A DNA stretch of 52,525 nt from an uncultured Actinomycetes bacterium (GTDB lineage: Bacteria > Actinomycetota > Acidimicrobiia > Acidimicrobiales > Acidimicrobilacustridaceae), in the NCBI GenBank assembly GCA_937927725.1, contig CALBSE010000016.1, forward strand, positions 1 to 52,525, read 5' to 3'. The position numbers were made by a program, and so were the translations under genes. Of the stretch, positions 34,121-43,172 are shown piece by piece (position 1 is the first letter of the stretch; each line of letters starts with the position of its first letter). A model generated the notes under the pieces. The model searched no databases. It saw only the letters and a list, made by a program, of their open reading frames with translations, and had not been told where the DNA came from.

Positions 34121-35620
34121 GTGACGCCGCTACGCCGAGCCCTTCGATTTGTCCTCCCCCTGAGCCTTCTCGCCGCTTTTGTTGTGGTCCTGAGAAGCGG
34201 ACGGAATTCAAACGATTCCAGTGGGCCGGTGCGTAACGGACGGCGAAGCGATCGAAATCTCCGCCTTGCCCTTCTCGGTGCAAAGACCGGTGGGGCCTAT
34301 GCGCGACATCGTGCCCGTCGGGTTTTTGCCGACGCCGGTAAGCGCCGTGAACTCGACGTTGCGTTTGAGATGCAAACCACACAGCAAGTCACCGAGGCAC
34401 TTGGTCAAATGAAGGGTGCCCTCATGAAGGTTGGTCAGATGGCCAGCTACATCGACCAAGGCCTTCCCGAACATGTTCGCGGCGCGCTTGCCGACCTCCA
34501 ACAGAACGCACCTCCCATGAGTGCGGAACTCGCGGCAGAAGTGATCCGTGAAGAATTCGGCAAACATCCGAACGATCTTTTCGAAACCTGGGATCCAACG
34601 CCGATTGCTTCGGCATCAATCGGCCAAGTGCATCGCGCTCTTACCCGAGATGGCAAAGCGGTCGCCGTGAAGGTGCAGTATCCCGGCGTCGCCGAAGCAG
34701 TTGCGTCGGATCTCAACAATGCTGGATTCATCTTCGCTGGCCTCGGCGTCCTGTTCCCCGGACTTGATCACAAAGCGCTCGTAGCGGAACTGCGCGAGCG
34801 GGTTGTTGAGGAACTTGATTACGAAATTGAAGCGGCGAATCAGCGCGCGTTTGCCACGTATTACGAGGACCATCCGACGATCCATATTCCTCATGTCGTC
34901 GATGAGTACTCGAGTCGCCGAGTCCTCACGACCGAACTCTCTGACGGAGTCCGGTGGGATGAACTGCTGACGTGGAGCCAAGAAGAGAAGGACCTCGCAG
35001 CGGAAACGCTCTATCGCTTCGCCTTCGGCGGCCTGTATCGACTGGCAGCGTTCAACGGCGACCCCCATCCGGGCAACTACCTCTTTCACCCCGGCGGGCG
35101 AGTCACCTTCCTCGACTTCGGACTCGTGAAATACTTCACTGCCGCCGAGCTCGATGAATTCGGCGAAATGATCCACCACATGGTGATCGACCATGACGCT
35201 GCAGCGTTTCGCGCGACCGTGGAACGTCTCGGCCTTCTTCCCGCAGGCCTTGAGGTCACCGACGCCGATGTCATCGACTACCTCGGACACTTCTACGAAT
35301 TCGTTGCCGTCGAAGGCGACTTCACCATCACTCCCGAGTACGCGTCCGAAACCGTGCGTCGATTCTTCGACACCAGCGGCCCCTACGCCGTCATGCAGAA
35401 GGCTGCCAACCTTCCAGGAAGTTTCGTCATCATCCAGCGCATCAGCCTGGGGCTCTACGCAATCCTCGGAGAACTTCACGCCACGGGCGATTGGCGGAAG
35501 ATCGCAGAGGAGCTCTGGCCCTTTGTAGACGGGCCTCCGTCAACCCCCATGGCCCACAGGATCGAAGAATGGCGACGCCTTCGCCACCCCGATGCCAAGG
35601 GTGAGATGCTGTCTCGGTGA
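34121..35620 (+). CDS. ABC1/UbiB (AarF/ADCK) atypical kinase-like protein
   Basis: 499 residues. An N-terminal membrane helix (about 9-25) precedes the UbiB domain, with the family-specific KVGQ at 103-106, the Ala-rich nucleotide loop PIASASIGQVH (161-171), the VAIK-type Lys184, NGDPHPGNYLF for catalysis and LDFGLVK for metal binding. UbiB proteins are atypical ATPases supporting isoprenoid-quinone biosynthesis or lipid transport. The start is the GTG at 34121, since it is in register with a leaderless -10; a TTG at 34112 lies inside that box. It overlaps bioA by GTGA (35617-35620). Confidence 0.9.
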   Translation: MTPLRRALRFVLPLSLLAAFVVVLRSGRNSNDSSGPVRNGRRSDRNLRLALLGAKTGGAYARHRARRVFADAGKRRELDVAFEMQTTQQVTEALGQMKGALMKVGQMASYIDQGLPEHVRGALADLQQNAPPMSAELAAEVIREEFGKHPNDLFETWDPTPIASASIGQVHRALTRDGKAVAVKVQYPGVAEAVASDLNNAGFIFAGLGVLFPGLDHKALVAELRERVVEELDYEIEAANQRAFATYYEDHPTIHIPHVVDEYSSRRVLTTELSDGVRWDELLTWSQEEKDLAAETLYRFAFGGLYRLAAFNGDPHPGNYLFHPGGRVTFLDFGLVKYFTAAELDEFGEMIHHMVIDHDAAAFRATVERLGLLPAGLEVTDADVIDYLGHFYEFVAVEGDFTITPEYASETVRRFFDTSGPYAVMQKAANLPGSFVIIQRISLGLYAILGELHATGDWRKIAEELWPFVDGPPSTPMAHRIEEWRRLRHPDAKGEMLSR

Positions 35621-36939
35621 CAACTGCCGACCAAGGGCCCCTCACCAGCGCGCACGACCGCTGGGTCGACCGAGACGCTGCCGTCGTATGGCACGGCTTC
35701 ACCCAAATGTCGACCTACGCGCAGAATCGGCCGATCATCGTCGACTACGCAGACGGGCGCGAGCTCATCGATGTCGACGGCACTCGCTATCTCGATGCGA
35801 TCTCTTCTTTATGGGTGACGACGCTCGGTCATCGAGTTCCCGAGCTCGATGCTGCAGCACGCGAACAACTCGATCGGGTCGCTCACACGACCATGCTCGG
35901 CAACGGAAACCGCATCACGATTGAACTTGCTGAAGCGCTTGCGCCACGGGTGCCCGTAAGCGAACCCCACTTCCTTTTTGCCTCTGATGGTGCGGCGGCA
36001 GTTGAACAGGCAATCAAGATCGCTTTTCAGTTCTGGACCAATCAAGGAATCAACGACCGCACTCGCTACCTCACACTCGGTGGCGCGTATCACGGCGACA
36101 CCATCGGAGCGATCTCTATCGGTGCGGGCGGATTCGGCACCGACGTCTTCAACCCACTCCGCTTCGACGTTCTACGAGCTCCTGGCTATGACGATCCAGG
36201 TTGGGCCGACACTGCAGTAGCAATGATCAGCGCCCACGCTCACGAACTTGCTGCAGTCGTGATCGAACCACTCGTGCAGGGTGCGGTTGGAATGTGGGTG
36301 ACCGATCCCGAGTCGGTCGAACGAGTGGCCGATGCCTGCCGAGAGCACGATGTGCTGCTCATCGCCGACGAAGTTGCGACCGGGTTCGGACGCACCGGGA
36401 CGCTGTTCGCGACTGAACAATGTCGAGTTCGTCCCGACATCATGTGCATCGGTAAAGGCTTGACCGGCGGTTATTTGGCCATGGCCGCAACCGTTGCGTC
36501 TCGACGCGTGTACGAAGCGTTCCTTGGGCCCGACCTCAGCGAGATGACCCTCTATCACGGCCACTCATTCTCTGGAAACGCACTCGCGGCCGCAGTCGCA
36601 CTTCGTCACCTTCAATTATTCGAAGAACTCGATGTACTCGCCAACGTTCGGGAACGATCTGCCCAACTTCGTGATCGGCTTGAAGTGCTCGCGAATGGAA
36701 ATCCCGCCATCAAAGAAATTCGCCAGCGCGGACTCATGGTCGGTGTAGAACTCGAGCCGCCTGAAGAGAATCTTCGTTGGGGCCGCCGAGTTTGCGCTGC
36801 ATCGGTAAATCGCGGGGTGCTGTTACGACCTCTTGGCGACGTCGTCGTCCTCATGCCGATCCTCACAACCACCGCCGATGAAATCGATCGCATCGTCGAT
36901 GTGCTGGATACTTCAATCAACGAGGTTTGTACTCAGTGA
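35617..36939 (+). CDS. bioA: Adenosylmethionine-8-amino-7-oxononanoate aminotransferase
   Basis: 440 residues, class III PLP aminotransferase. BioA converts KAPA to DAPA using SAM as amino donor. N-terminal WHGFTQM and DVDGTRYLDAISSLWVTTLGH are typical BioA, the PLP Asp is in DEVATGFGRTG, and the PLP lysine is in MCIGKGLTGGY. YHGHSFSGNALA is also BioA-like. Its position before bioF and bioD settles the assignment. Both ends overlap neighbours by GTGA. Confidence 0.95.
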   Translation: MTTADQGPLTSAHDRWVDRDAAVVWHGFTQMSTYAQNRPIIVDYADGRELIDVDGTRYLDAISSLWVTTLGHRVPELDAAAREQLDRVAHTTMLGNGNRITIELAEALAPRVPVSEPHFLFASDGAAAVEQAIKIAFQFWTNQGINDRTRYLTLGGAYHGDTIGAISIGAGGFGTDVFNPLRFDVLRAPGYDDPGWADTAVAMISAHAHELAAVVIEPLVQGAVGMWVTDPESVERVADACREHDVLLIADEVATGFGRTGTLFATEQCRVRPDIMCIGKGLTGGYLAMAATVASRRVYEAFLGPDLSEMTLYHGHSFSGNALAAAVALRHLQLFEELDVLANVRERSAQLRDRLEVLANGNPAIKEIRQRGLMVGVELEPPEENLRWGRRVCAASVNRGVLLRPLGDVVVLMPILTTTADEIDRIVDVLDTSINEVCTQ

Positions 36940-38084
36940 GCGAGAGCCATTCCGCCAAGTGGTCAGAGTGGTTCGGTTCACAGGCGACCGAAATTCGAAA
37001 CAGCGGTCGCTGGCGCGCACCGAGGTCATTCGACGCTCACGGAGCCGTCGGCGAACTTGCGGGACGCACAGTCGTCTCGTTTGCTTCAAACGATTACCTC
37101 GGACTCACGGCACATCCAGCCGTAAAGGCAGCAGCAATCGAGGCAACGCAACGTTGGGGCGCGGGATCAGGCGCATCGAGACTTGTTGTCGGATCACGAC
37201 CGATCCACCATGACCTTGAGGATGCAATTGCCGAGTGGCGCGGAACCGATGCCGCCGTCCTTTTCCCTACTGGATTCGCCGCCAACCTTGGCCTGCTCGC
37301 GACACTTGGCGCTCCAGGAGTCATGATTCATTCCGATGAACTCAACCATGCGTCGATCATCGATGGTTGTCGAATGGCTCGCGCCAACGGCGCGGCAGTG
37401 CACCGCTACCGCCATCTTGATCTCGATCACCTTGCGTCGAACCTTGAAGAGCACGCCGGTGCCCGTCAGGTCGTCGTCACCGACACTGTGTTTTCCATGG
37501 ATGGCGACGTCGCCCCCATCGACGCTCTTGGGTCACTTTGTGCGCGCTACGGAGCAATCCTTGTTGTCGATGAGGCCCATGCAGTTCTTGAACCATCGCC
37601 CGCACCGATCGTAAATGGAGCGGCTGTCATTCAGGTCGGAACGCTGTCGAAAACGCTCGGAGCCCTCGGCGGATTCGTCGCTGGCCCACGCGCGCTCATC
37701 GACCTCCTTGTCAATCGAGCCCGCACCTACATCTTCACCACCGCTCCCAGCCCCGCCGACTCCGCCGCAGCACTGACTGCAATCGGAATCTTGCAGACAT
37801 CAGAAGGTGAAGTTCTGCGTACCCGTTTGCGTCAGCACATCGATCGAGTCGCTCCCGACCACCCGTCGGCGATCATTCCGGTGGTTCTTGGCGACGAAAG
37901 AGCAGCACTTGCCGCCTCACAGCAACTTCTTCAACGTGGCTTGCTGGTTCCCGCCATTCGGCCACCAACCGTTGCCGTCGGATCAAGCCGCCTCCGCATT
38001 GCCCTTTCCGCGGCCCATACTGATGAACAGATCAGTGATCTGCTTGCTGCCCTACATGCGCTCGGATTGGACGGTGGACAATGA
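36936..38084 (+). CDS. bioF: 8-amino-7-oxononanoate synthase
   Basis: 382 residues, alpha-oxoamine synthase family; BioF condenses pimeloyl thioester with L-alanine to KAPA. Visible are SFASNDYLGLTAHPAV, GSGASRLVVGSRPIHHDLE, DEAHA, and the PLP lysine in VGTLSKTLGALGG. The GTG at 36936 overlaps the bioA stop; the protein then begins SESHSAKWSEWFG. It overlaps bioD by ATGA (38081-38084). Confidence 0.95.
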   Translation: MSESHSAKWSEWFGSQATEIRNSGRWRAPRSFDAHGAVGELAGRTVVSFASNDYLGLTAHPAVKAAAIEATQRWGAGSGASRLVVGSRPIHHDLEDAIAEWRGTDAAVLFPTGFAANLGLLATLGAPGVMIHSDELNHASIIDGCRMARANGAAVHRYRHLDLDHLASNLEEHAGARQVVVTDTVFSMDGDVAPIDALGSLCARYGAILVVDEAHAVLEPSPAPIVNGAAVIQVGTLSKTLGALGGFVAGPRALIDLLVNRARTYIFTTAPSPADSAAALTAIGILQTSEGEVLRTRLRQHIDRVAPDHPSAIIPVVLGDERAALAASQQLLQRGLLVPAIRPPTVAVGSSRLRIALSAAHTDEQISDLLAALHALGLDGGQ

Positions 38085-38743
38085 CGTTTGACGGATTGCG
38101 ACCACAACGACTCGTCGTCGTCGTTGGTACCGGCACCGAGGTCGGAAAGACCTACGTCACGGCGCGGCTTTTGCGAGACCTCCGTGCACATGGCATTGAT
38201 GTCGCGGCACGCAAACCAGCTCAGTCCTTTGATGCCGACGACGCTCTCACCGACGCACACCTCTTGGCCGACGCTTCAGGTGAATCCCCAAACGATGTGT
38301 GCCCTCGTCACCGCTGGTATCCCATCCCAATGGCGCCTCCGATGGCCGCCGATGCGCTCGCTCGTCCGAAGTTCTCGGTTGAAGACCTTGCCTCAGAAAT
38401 TCAGTGGCCACTCCCCGCCCCTAGCGTCGCCTTCGTTGAATCTGCCGGCGGAGTTCGTTCACCACTCGCAGCAAATGGCGATTCGATCAGCCTCATCGAG
38501 ATACTCCAACCAGACATCGTCTTGCTTGTCGCCGACGCTGGACTCGGAACAATTAATCAAATCGTCCTCAGCTTGGATGCCATCAATAGCGGCGCGCACG
38601 TTGGAACGCCCATTGTCGTTCTCAACCGTTTTGATCCTGCTGACGATCTCCACAAGCGCAATCGCGATTGGCTCACCCAACACCTTGAGGTTGACGTTCT
38701 CTCAAGCGTTCCGACGGTTCTGGCAAAAATTTCGCCCCGCTAG
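38081..38743 (+). CDS. bioD: ATP-dependent dethiobiotin synthetase
   Basis: 220 residues. BioD forms the ureido ring of dethiobiotin from DAPA, CO2 and ATP. The P-loop GTGTEVGKTYVTA lies at 15-27 and the biotin-specific KPAQSFD follows; VESAGGVRSPLA is the Walker B-region. It is the last gene of the coupled bioA-bioF-bioD set. bioB (the final radical SAM step) and pimeloyl genes are not in the window. Confidence 0.94.
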   Translation: MTFDGLRPQRLVVVVGTGTEVGKTYVTARLLRDLRAHGIDVAARKPAQSFDADDALTDAHLLADASGESPNDVCPRHRWYPIPMAPPMAADALARPKFSVEDLASEIQWPLPAPSVAFVESAGGVRSPLAANGDSISLIEILQPDIVLLVADAGLGTINQIVLSLDAINSGAHVGTPIVVLNRFDPADDLHKRNRDWLTQHLEVDVLSSVPTVLAKISPR

Positions 38744-38857
38744 CGCATTATTCCTTTCATTCACAACAGATTCCTCTCCCGATCAGGCACAGTCAGTCGG
38801 TCGCCGGTACGGTCGTTCCGAACACATGGGGATCAGTTCAAGCGAGGAGGCGGGGCG

Positions 38858-39706
38858 ATGATCAAAGCAACAGAACGACCAGCGTCTGCGCCGACAGATT
38901 TCACGCTTGCTGAAGTAGCCGAGACCCTCGGTGTTCATTACATGACCGCGTACAAGTACGTTCGCACCGGTCGACTCGCCGCCACAAAAGTTGGAGGAGG
39001 GTGGCGTATCTCAAATGATGCGCTTGACGAGTTCCGTTCCGCCCCGGCAGCGCGTGCACCAGGCGAGCGCGTCGATTGGTCTGCTCGGCTTGGCGACCGA
39101 TTAATTGCTGGTGACGAAGCAGGCGCATGGAATGTGGTCGAAGCCTCAATGGCATCTGGTCTCACCCCAAGCTCGGTCTACCTCGACGTCCTCGCTCCCG
39201 CGCTTGCCGCTATCGGAGCAGGCTGGGCCATCGGCGAGGTTTCAATCGCCGAGGAACATCGTGCAACCGCGGTAACAAATCGCCTCATCGGACGCTTAGG
39301 ACCTCACTTCAATCGGAAAGGCCAGACACGCGGCACCGTCGTGATTGGTGCAGTAGCCGGCGACCACCACGCCGTGCCGATCGCAATGGCCGCCGATCTC
39401 CTTCGCGGACGTGGATTCACAGTGATGGATCTCGGCGCTGATGCTCCTGTCGAAACGTTTGTCGACGCGGCCAACACTGCCGATCGACTGCTGGCGGTTG
39501 GAATCAGCTCAAGCACCGCCGGAGTTGATGACAATGTGATCGCAACTGCCGACGCTCTTCGCGATCAACTCGGCTGCCGCGTCGTCATCGGTGGAAACGG
39601 TATTGGCGACGATGCGCGTCACGCCCATGTCGATGCGATCACGTCCTCGGCGAATGACATGCTTGACACCTTCGAGCGCATCGCACTCGAAGCGACGAAG
39701 AACTAG
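38858..39706 (+). CDS. HTH + cobalamin-binding (CarH-like) regulator
   Basis: 282 residues. Residues 15-60 form an excisionase/HTH_17-type DNA-binding domain (FTLAEVAETLGVHYMTAYKYVRTGRL then GGGWRI). Residues 75-150 look like the helical B12-binding cap and carry an exact W-x9-EH motif (W123, E133, H134), the signature of CarH photoreceptors. Residues 158-280 are a Rossmann-type B12 domain with D169-H170-H171 in place of the DxHxxG motif (the Gly is Pro174) and GGNGIG (245-250). His171 is the candidate lower axial ligand. The ATG at 38858 is behind a GAGGAGG box. It is probably a cobalamin-dependent, perhaps light-sensitive, regulator; targets are unknown. Confidence 0.85.
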   Translation: MIKATERPASAPTDFTLAEVAETLGVHYMTAYKYVRTGRLAATKVGGGWRISNDALDEFRSAPAARAPGERVDWSARLGDRLIAGDEAGAWNVVEASMASGLTPSSVYLDVLAPALAAIGAGWAIGEVSIAEEHRATAVTNRLIGRLGPHFNRKGQTRGTVVIGAVAGDHHAVPIAMAADLLRGRGFTVMDLGADAPVETFVDAANTADRLLAVGISSSTAGVDDNVIATADALRDQLGCRVVIGGNGIGDDARHAHVDAITSSANDMLDTFERIALEATKN

Positions 39707-39713
39707 CAGTCGA

Positions 39714-40679
39714 TTACCCCGGCGCCGGAGTCACTGCAGGGCGACCGGCGAGAACTTCAGCGATGTTCTCGCAACACAATCGAACCATGTCTCCTCGAGC
39801 CAACGTTGACGCCGAGCCAAGGTGTGGAGCAAGAACAACGTTGTCGAGGCTCAGCAATCCCTCAGTGATCTTCGGTTCGAATTCGTAGACGTCGAGACCA
39901 GCGGCGGCGATACGTCGTTCACGAAGAACGTTCACTAATTCTGCCTCATCGATCAATGCACCGCGGCCAGTGTTGACGAGCACCGAAGTTGGCTTCATGA
40001 GACTGAATGCGAGGGAATCAACCATGTGTCGACTTTGCTCGTTGAGCGGTGCATGCAACGAAATGAAGTCTGACCGAGTCAGCAGATCATCAAGCGCAAC
40101 AAATTCGGCGCCGAGGGAAGATTCGATTTCCGGAGCAACCCGATTCCGGTTGAAGTACACAATCCGCATCCCGAATCCCTGCGCCCGCCGTGCAACTGCT
40201 TGACCGATCGCACCCATACCCACGATGCCAAGCGTTTGATTGCGTATCGGTTCACCGAGCAACTGAGTCGGCGCCCAACCAGTCCACTCCCCTGCTCGAA
40301 CCATCCGCTCGCCGGCCCCGAGGTTTCTTGCCGCTGAAAGCAGGAGCGCCCAGGCGAGATCGGCGGTGGCGTCCGTGAGTACACCCGGTGTCGTCGTAAC
40401 TTCGATTCCTCGTTGACGAGCAGAAGCAACATCAATGTTGTCGAAGCCGACGGCGTAGTTCGAAATGACTCGCAGCGAGGGAGCCGCATCAAGAACTTCG
40501 ACGTCGATTCGATCGCTCAACATGCACAAAAGCGCGTCGGCCCCATTAAGGCCGACCATCAGTTCTTCTCGCGTCAGCGGGCGATCTTCCTCGTTCGCTC
40601 GGACCTCAAAACCCAAATCAACGAGCAGGTTGCTACCGGGATCGGGTAACGGGCGGGTGACAAAGACAACAGGAGCCAT
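39714..40679 (-). CDS. D-isomer-specific 2-hydroxyacid dehydrogenase (glyoxylate/hydroxypyruvate reductase-like)
   Basis: 321 residues from the ATG at 40679, starting MAPVVFVTRPLPDPGSNLL as relatives do. It has the Rossmann motif GMGAIGQAVARRAQGFGMRIVYFNR, the Arg in NTGRGALIDEAELV, the Glu in VYEFEPKI, and the catalytic His in LAPHLGSAS. It reduces a 2-oxoacid with NAD(P)H. An ATG at 40718 would overlap the ECF-S gene by 17 nt. Only 22 nt separate it from ECF-S, so it may be the last gene of the cobalamin-riboswitch operon. It converges with the CarH-like gene. Confidence 0.88.
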   Translation of the reverse strand: MAPVVFVTRPLPDPGSNLLVDLGFEVRANEEDRPLTREELMVGLNGADALLCMLSDRIDVEVLDAAPSLRVISNYAVGFDNIDVASARQRGIEVTTTPGVLTDATADLAWALLLSAARNLGAGERMVRAGEWTGWAPTQLLGEPIRNQTLGIVGMGAIGQAVARRAQGFGMRIVYFNRNRVAPEIESSLGAEFVALDDLLTRSDFISLHAPLNEQSRHMVDSLAFSLMKPTSVLVNTGRGALIDEAELVNVLRERRIAAAGLDVYEFEPKITEGLLSLDNVVLAPHLGSASTLARGDMVRLCCENIAEVLAGRPAVTPAPG

Positions 40680-40701
40680 GCCCAACCGTGGCACAACGAG
40701 G

Positions 40702-41541
40702 TCAGCCAAGAGTGCCATTCACGGGCGCATCGACAAATGTCACCGGGGCCTCGAACGCTGCGCGTCGAGCAACCCTGCGGAGGGCTCCAAGAACGGGCCG
40801 GCCGGCGATCACGAGAAACAGGGCAGTGAAGATCGCACGAGGCACATCGAATCCGAATGAGGTCGTGATGTGGAAGCCCCAAAATCGGCGCAGATTTTCG
40901 AGAAGCGAATCCCCAGCAATGTACGAAACGGTGGTCTCCCCGCCGCTCACGAAGGGCCAGAACCAAAGGTTCATGACAAGCCCATAGGCCAACGCAGAAA
41001 GTGCTCCATAGGTGGCGATCAGTGCGATTTCAATTCTTCCGCGTGCAGGCGGAAGACATCCGGCAAAAAATCCGATCCACGCGGCACCGAACATTTGGAA
41101 CGGGAGCCAAGGACCGACGCCACCAGTGATCAACGCGCTCACAAATAAGGTCAACGCTCCAAGGACAAACCCAAAACCTCGGCCGAAGACTCGACCTGCT
41201 GGCACCAGCAAGAAGAAGACAGGTTCGAATCCGGCGACACCCCCGCTTGGTAAGCGGAGAACCGCTCCGCTCGCAGCGAGGACTCCCAACAGAGCGACCG
41301 ATTTTGCATCGAGTGAGCCGTCTGCCAATTCCGCGAGGATCACCCCGATCAGGAGCGGAATGAGGATGACAAAGATCCAGGGCGCATCGCTGCTGTGGGA
41401 CGAATCAAGCGAAGAACTTGCTGAAGCAAAGAGCGGCCATGCAAACGCAACAATCCCGAGCGCAAATGCTGCGACCAACAACACCCAAGACGTGAGACCA
41501 AGGCGAACCGCGTCGACTCGGCGCGGTGCCGCGATTGTCAT
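40702..41541 (-). CDS. ECF transporter S component (predicted cobalamin/corrinoid)
   Basis: 279 residues with about seven hydrophobic helices (for example SWVLLVAAFALGIVAFAWPLF, IFVILIPLLIGVILAEL, GFGFVLGALTLFVSALITGG, FQMFGAAWIGFFAGCLPP). This is the membrane substrate-binding subunit, long for an S component. RLPSGGVAGFEPVFFLLVPAGRVFG resembles the conserved loop of ECF-S proteins. The ATG at 41541 overlaps the ATPase stop (ATGA). Substrate is inferred from the cobalamin riboswitch at the head of the operon and the transcobalamin-like gene, not from residues. Confidence 0.82.
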   Translation of the reverse strand: MTIAAPRRVDAVRLGLTSWVLLVAAFALGIVAFAWPLFASASSSLDSSHSSDAPWIFVILIPLLIGVILAELADGSLDAKSVALLGVLAASGAVLRLPSGGVAGFEPVFFLLVPAGRVFGRGFGFVLGALTLFVSALITGGVGPWLPFQMFGAAWIGFFAGCLPPARGRIEIALIATYGALSALAYGLVMNLWFWPFVSGGETTVSYIAGDSLLENLRRFWGFHITTSFGFDVPRAIFTALFLVIAGRPVLGALRRVARRAAFEAPVTFVDAPVNGTLG

Positions 41542-43172
41542 GAGTACGAACTGTCGCTTGCCGCAGCGAGCGCTAACTCGACTTCATGAACGGTCAGAAG
41601 CGCCAATGGAGCGAGAACTTTCGCTACCTGCGGAGCAAACACTGGCGAATGCACAACGACATCGCGAGCTGGTCCATCGGCAACGACTTCACCCTCAGCA
41701 AGCACGATGCATCTATCGGCAACCGCAGCAACAACCTCAACATCGTGCGTCGCAATAACGACTGCGTGGCCGTCTGCTGCAAGCTGCGCCAGAACCTCGA
41801 CTAAACGTTGCTTTGCTCCGTAATCAAGACCACGAGTGGGTTCGTCGAGAAGAAGCAGCGGGGGTTCGGAGGCCAACACGATCGAAAGGGCGAGACCCAG
41901 TCGTTGACCTTCGGACAAATCGCGAGGATGAGTCAAAGGATCAATATCAGGCACGATTCGATCGAGCACTTTTCGAGTCGCTCCATGAGCGAGTCCCGCA
42001 TCGCGATCAGAGGCGCTGCATTCGGCCAAAACGGTGTCGTGATAGAGCAGAACACCGCTGTCTTGTGGAACCAATCCGGCAACACGGACAACATCTCGCG
42101 CTGAAAGTCGGTGAGGCTGCGACCCCAACACCTGCACGGCTCCCGAGGCAGGTTCGCGCAATCCCACGAGGTGAGTGAGCAGCGTCGACTTGCCAGCGCC
42201 GTTTCGGCCCATGAGCGCCACAACCTCGCCGGCACGGAACTCAAGGTCGACACCACGAAGTGCAGTAACTGGTCCGTACGAAGCCTGCAACGAATCTGTG
42301 ATCGCAACGACCTCGCCGAGCGAGTTAGGCGAACGACTGAACACCGCCGTATCGATTGCGGCAAGTTGGTCGCGCAGCGGACCAGCGACACGTCGCGCAT
42401 CTCGGACCGAAAGAGGAAGCGGCGACCATCCCGCCAGTCGGCCGAGTTCGACCACTGGTGGAGCAACGACTGATTCACCAAAGACTTCCGCCGGCGTTCC
42501 CACGACAACCGGTCGACCATCGCCAGGCACCATGACGATTCGGTCGGCGTACTGAACGACTCGTTCGAGTCGGTGCTCAGCGATCAACACGGTGATTCCG
42601 AGGTCGTGCACTAAACGGGTAAGCGCAGCAATGACTTCTTCGGCCGCTGCCGGGTCGAGCGCTGAGGTCGGTTCATCGAGAACAAGAACTCGCGGCCCAG
42701 CGGTAAGCACCGAACCAATCGCGACTCGTTGTTGTTGGCCGCCAGAAAGCGAAGCAAGAGGGCGGTGTCGGAGTTCGTGTAATCCGAGGAGATCAAGAAT
42801 GTCTTCGACGCGGCGACGCATGACGTCAGGAGCAACGCCGAGATTTTCCATCGCGTAAGCCAGCTCATCTTCGACGTAGTCGGTGACGAATCCAGCTGCA
42901 GGGTCTTGACCAACGACTCCAACCACATCGGCAAGATCGCGTGGAGCAACTTCCGAAGTTGTTCGACCATCAATGACGACAGATCCCGCGAGAACCCCGC
43001 CGGAGAAGCGCGGAACTAAACCATTGACCGCTCGAAGAAGTGTCGACTTCCCCGAACCAGTCACGCCGACGACAAGACAGAGTTCACCTTCGGGAACTTC
43101 AAACGAAACATCAATCAATGTCGGCGCAGTTGCTTCGGGATAGGTGATGGTGACGTGCTCGAACCTAATCAT
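41538..43172 (-). CDS. Fused double ECF-type ABC ATPase
   Basis: 544 residues from the ATG at 43172, with two ABC ATPase domains in one chain (EcfA and EcfA' equivalents). Domain 1 has GVTGSGKST (36-44), LSGGQQQR and VLVLDEPTSALD. Domain 2 has GRNGAGKST, LSEGQRLG (Glu for the second Gly of LSGGQ) and LLLDEPTRGLD. It powers uptake through the EcfT and S subunits. The start at 43172 is chosen for its ATGA overlap with ecfT and because it begins MIRFEHVTITYPEA; an upstream GTG would add 20 residues with no domain. Confidence 0.92.
   Translation of the reverse strand: MIRFEHVTITYPEATAPTLIDVSFEVPEGELCLVVGVTGSGKSTLLRAVNGLVPRFSGGVLAGSVVIDGRTTSEVAPRDLADVVGVVGQDPAAGFVTDYVEDELAYAMENLGVAPDVMRRRVEDILDLLGLHELRHRPLASLSGGQQQRVAIGSVLTAGPRVLVLDEPTSALDPAAAEEVIAALTRLVHDLGITVLIAEHRLERVVQYADRIVMVPGDGRPVVVGTPAEVFGESVVAPPVVELGRLAGWSPLPLSVRDARRVAGPLRDQLAAIDTAVFSRSPNSLGEVVAITDSLQASYGPVTALRGVDLEFRAGEVVALMGRNGAGKSTLLTHLVGLREPASGAVQVLGSQPHRLSARDVVRVAGLVPQDSGVLLYHDTVLAECSASDRDAGLAHGATRKVLDRIVPDIDPLTHPRDLSEGQRLGLALSIVLASEPPLLLLDEPTRGLDYGAKQRLVEVLAQLAADGHAVVIATHDVEVVAAVADRCIVLAEGEVVADGPARDVVVHSPVFAPQVAKVLAPLALLTVHEVELALAAASDSSYS

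Noticed and set aside
34616..35479. Long open frame antisense to the UbiB-like gene (287 codons)
   Set aside because: Composition is a mirror of the real gene, no start signal or recognisable domain, and the sense strand has complete UbiB motifs.
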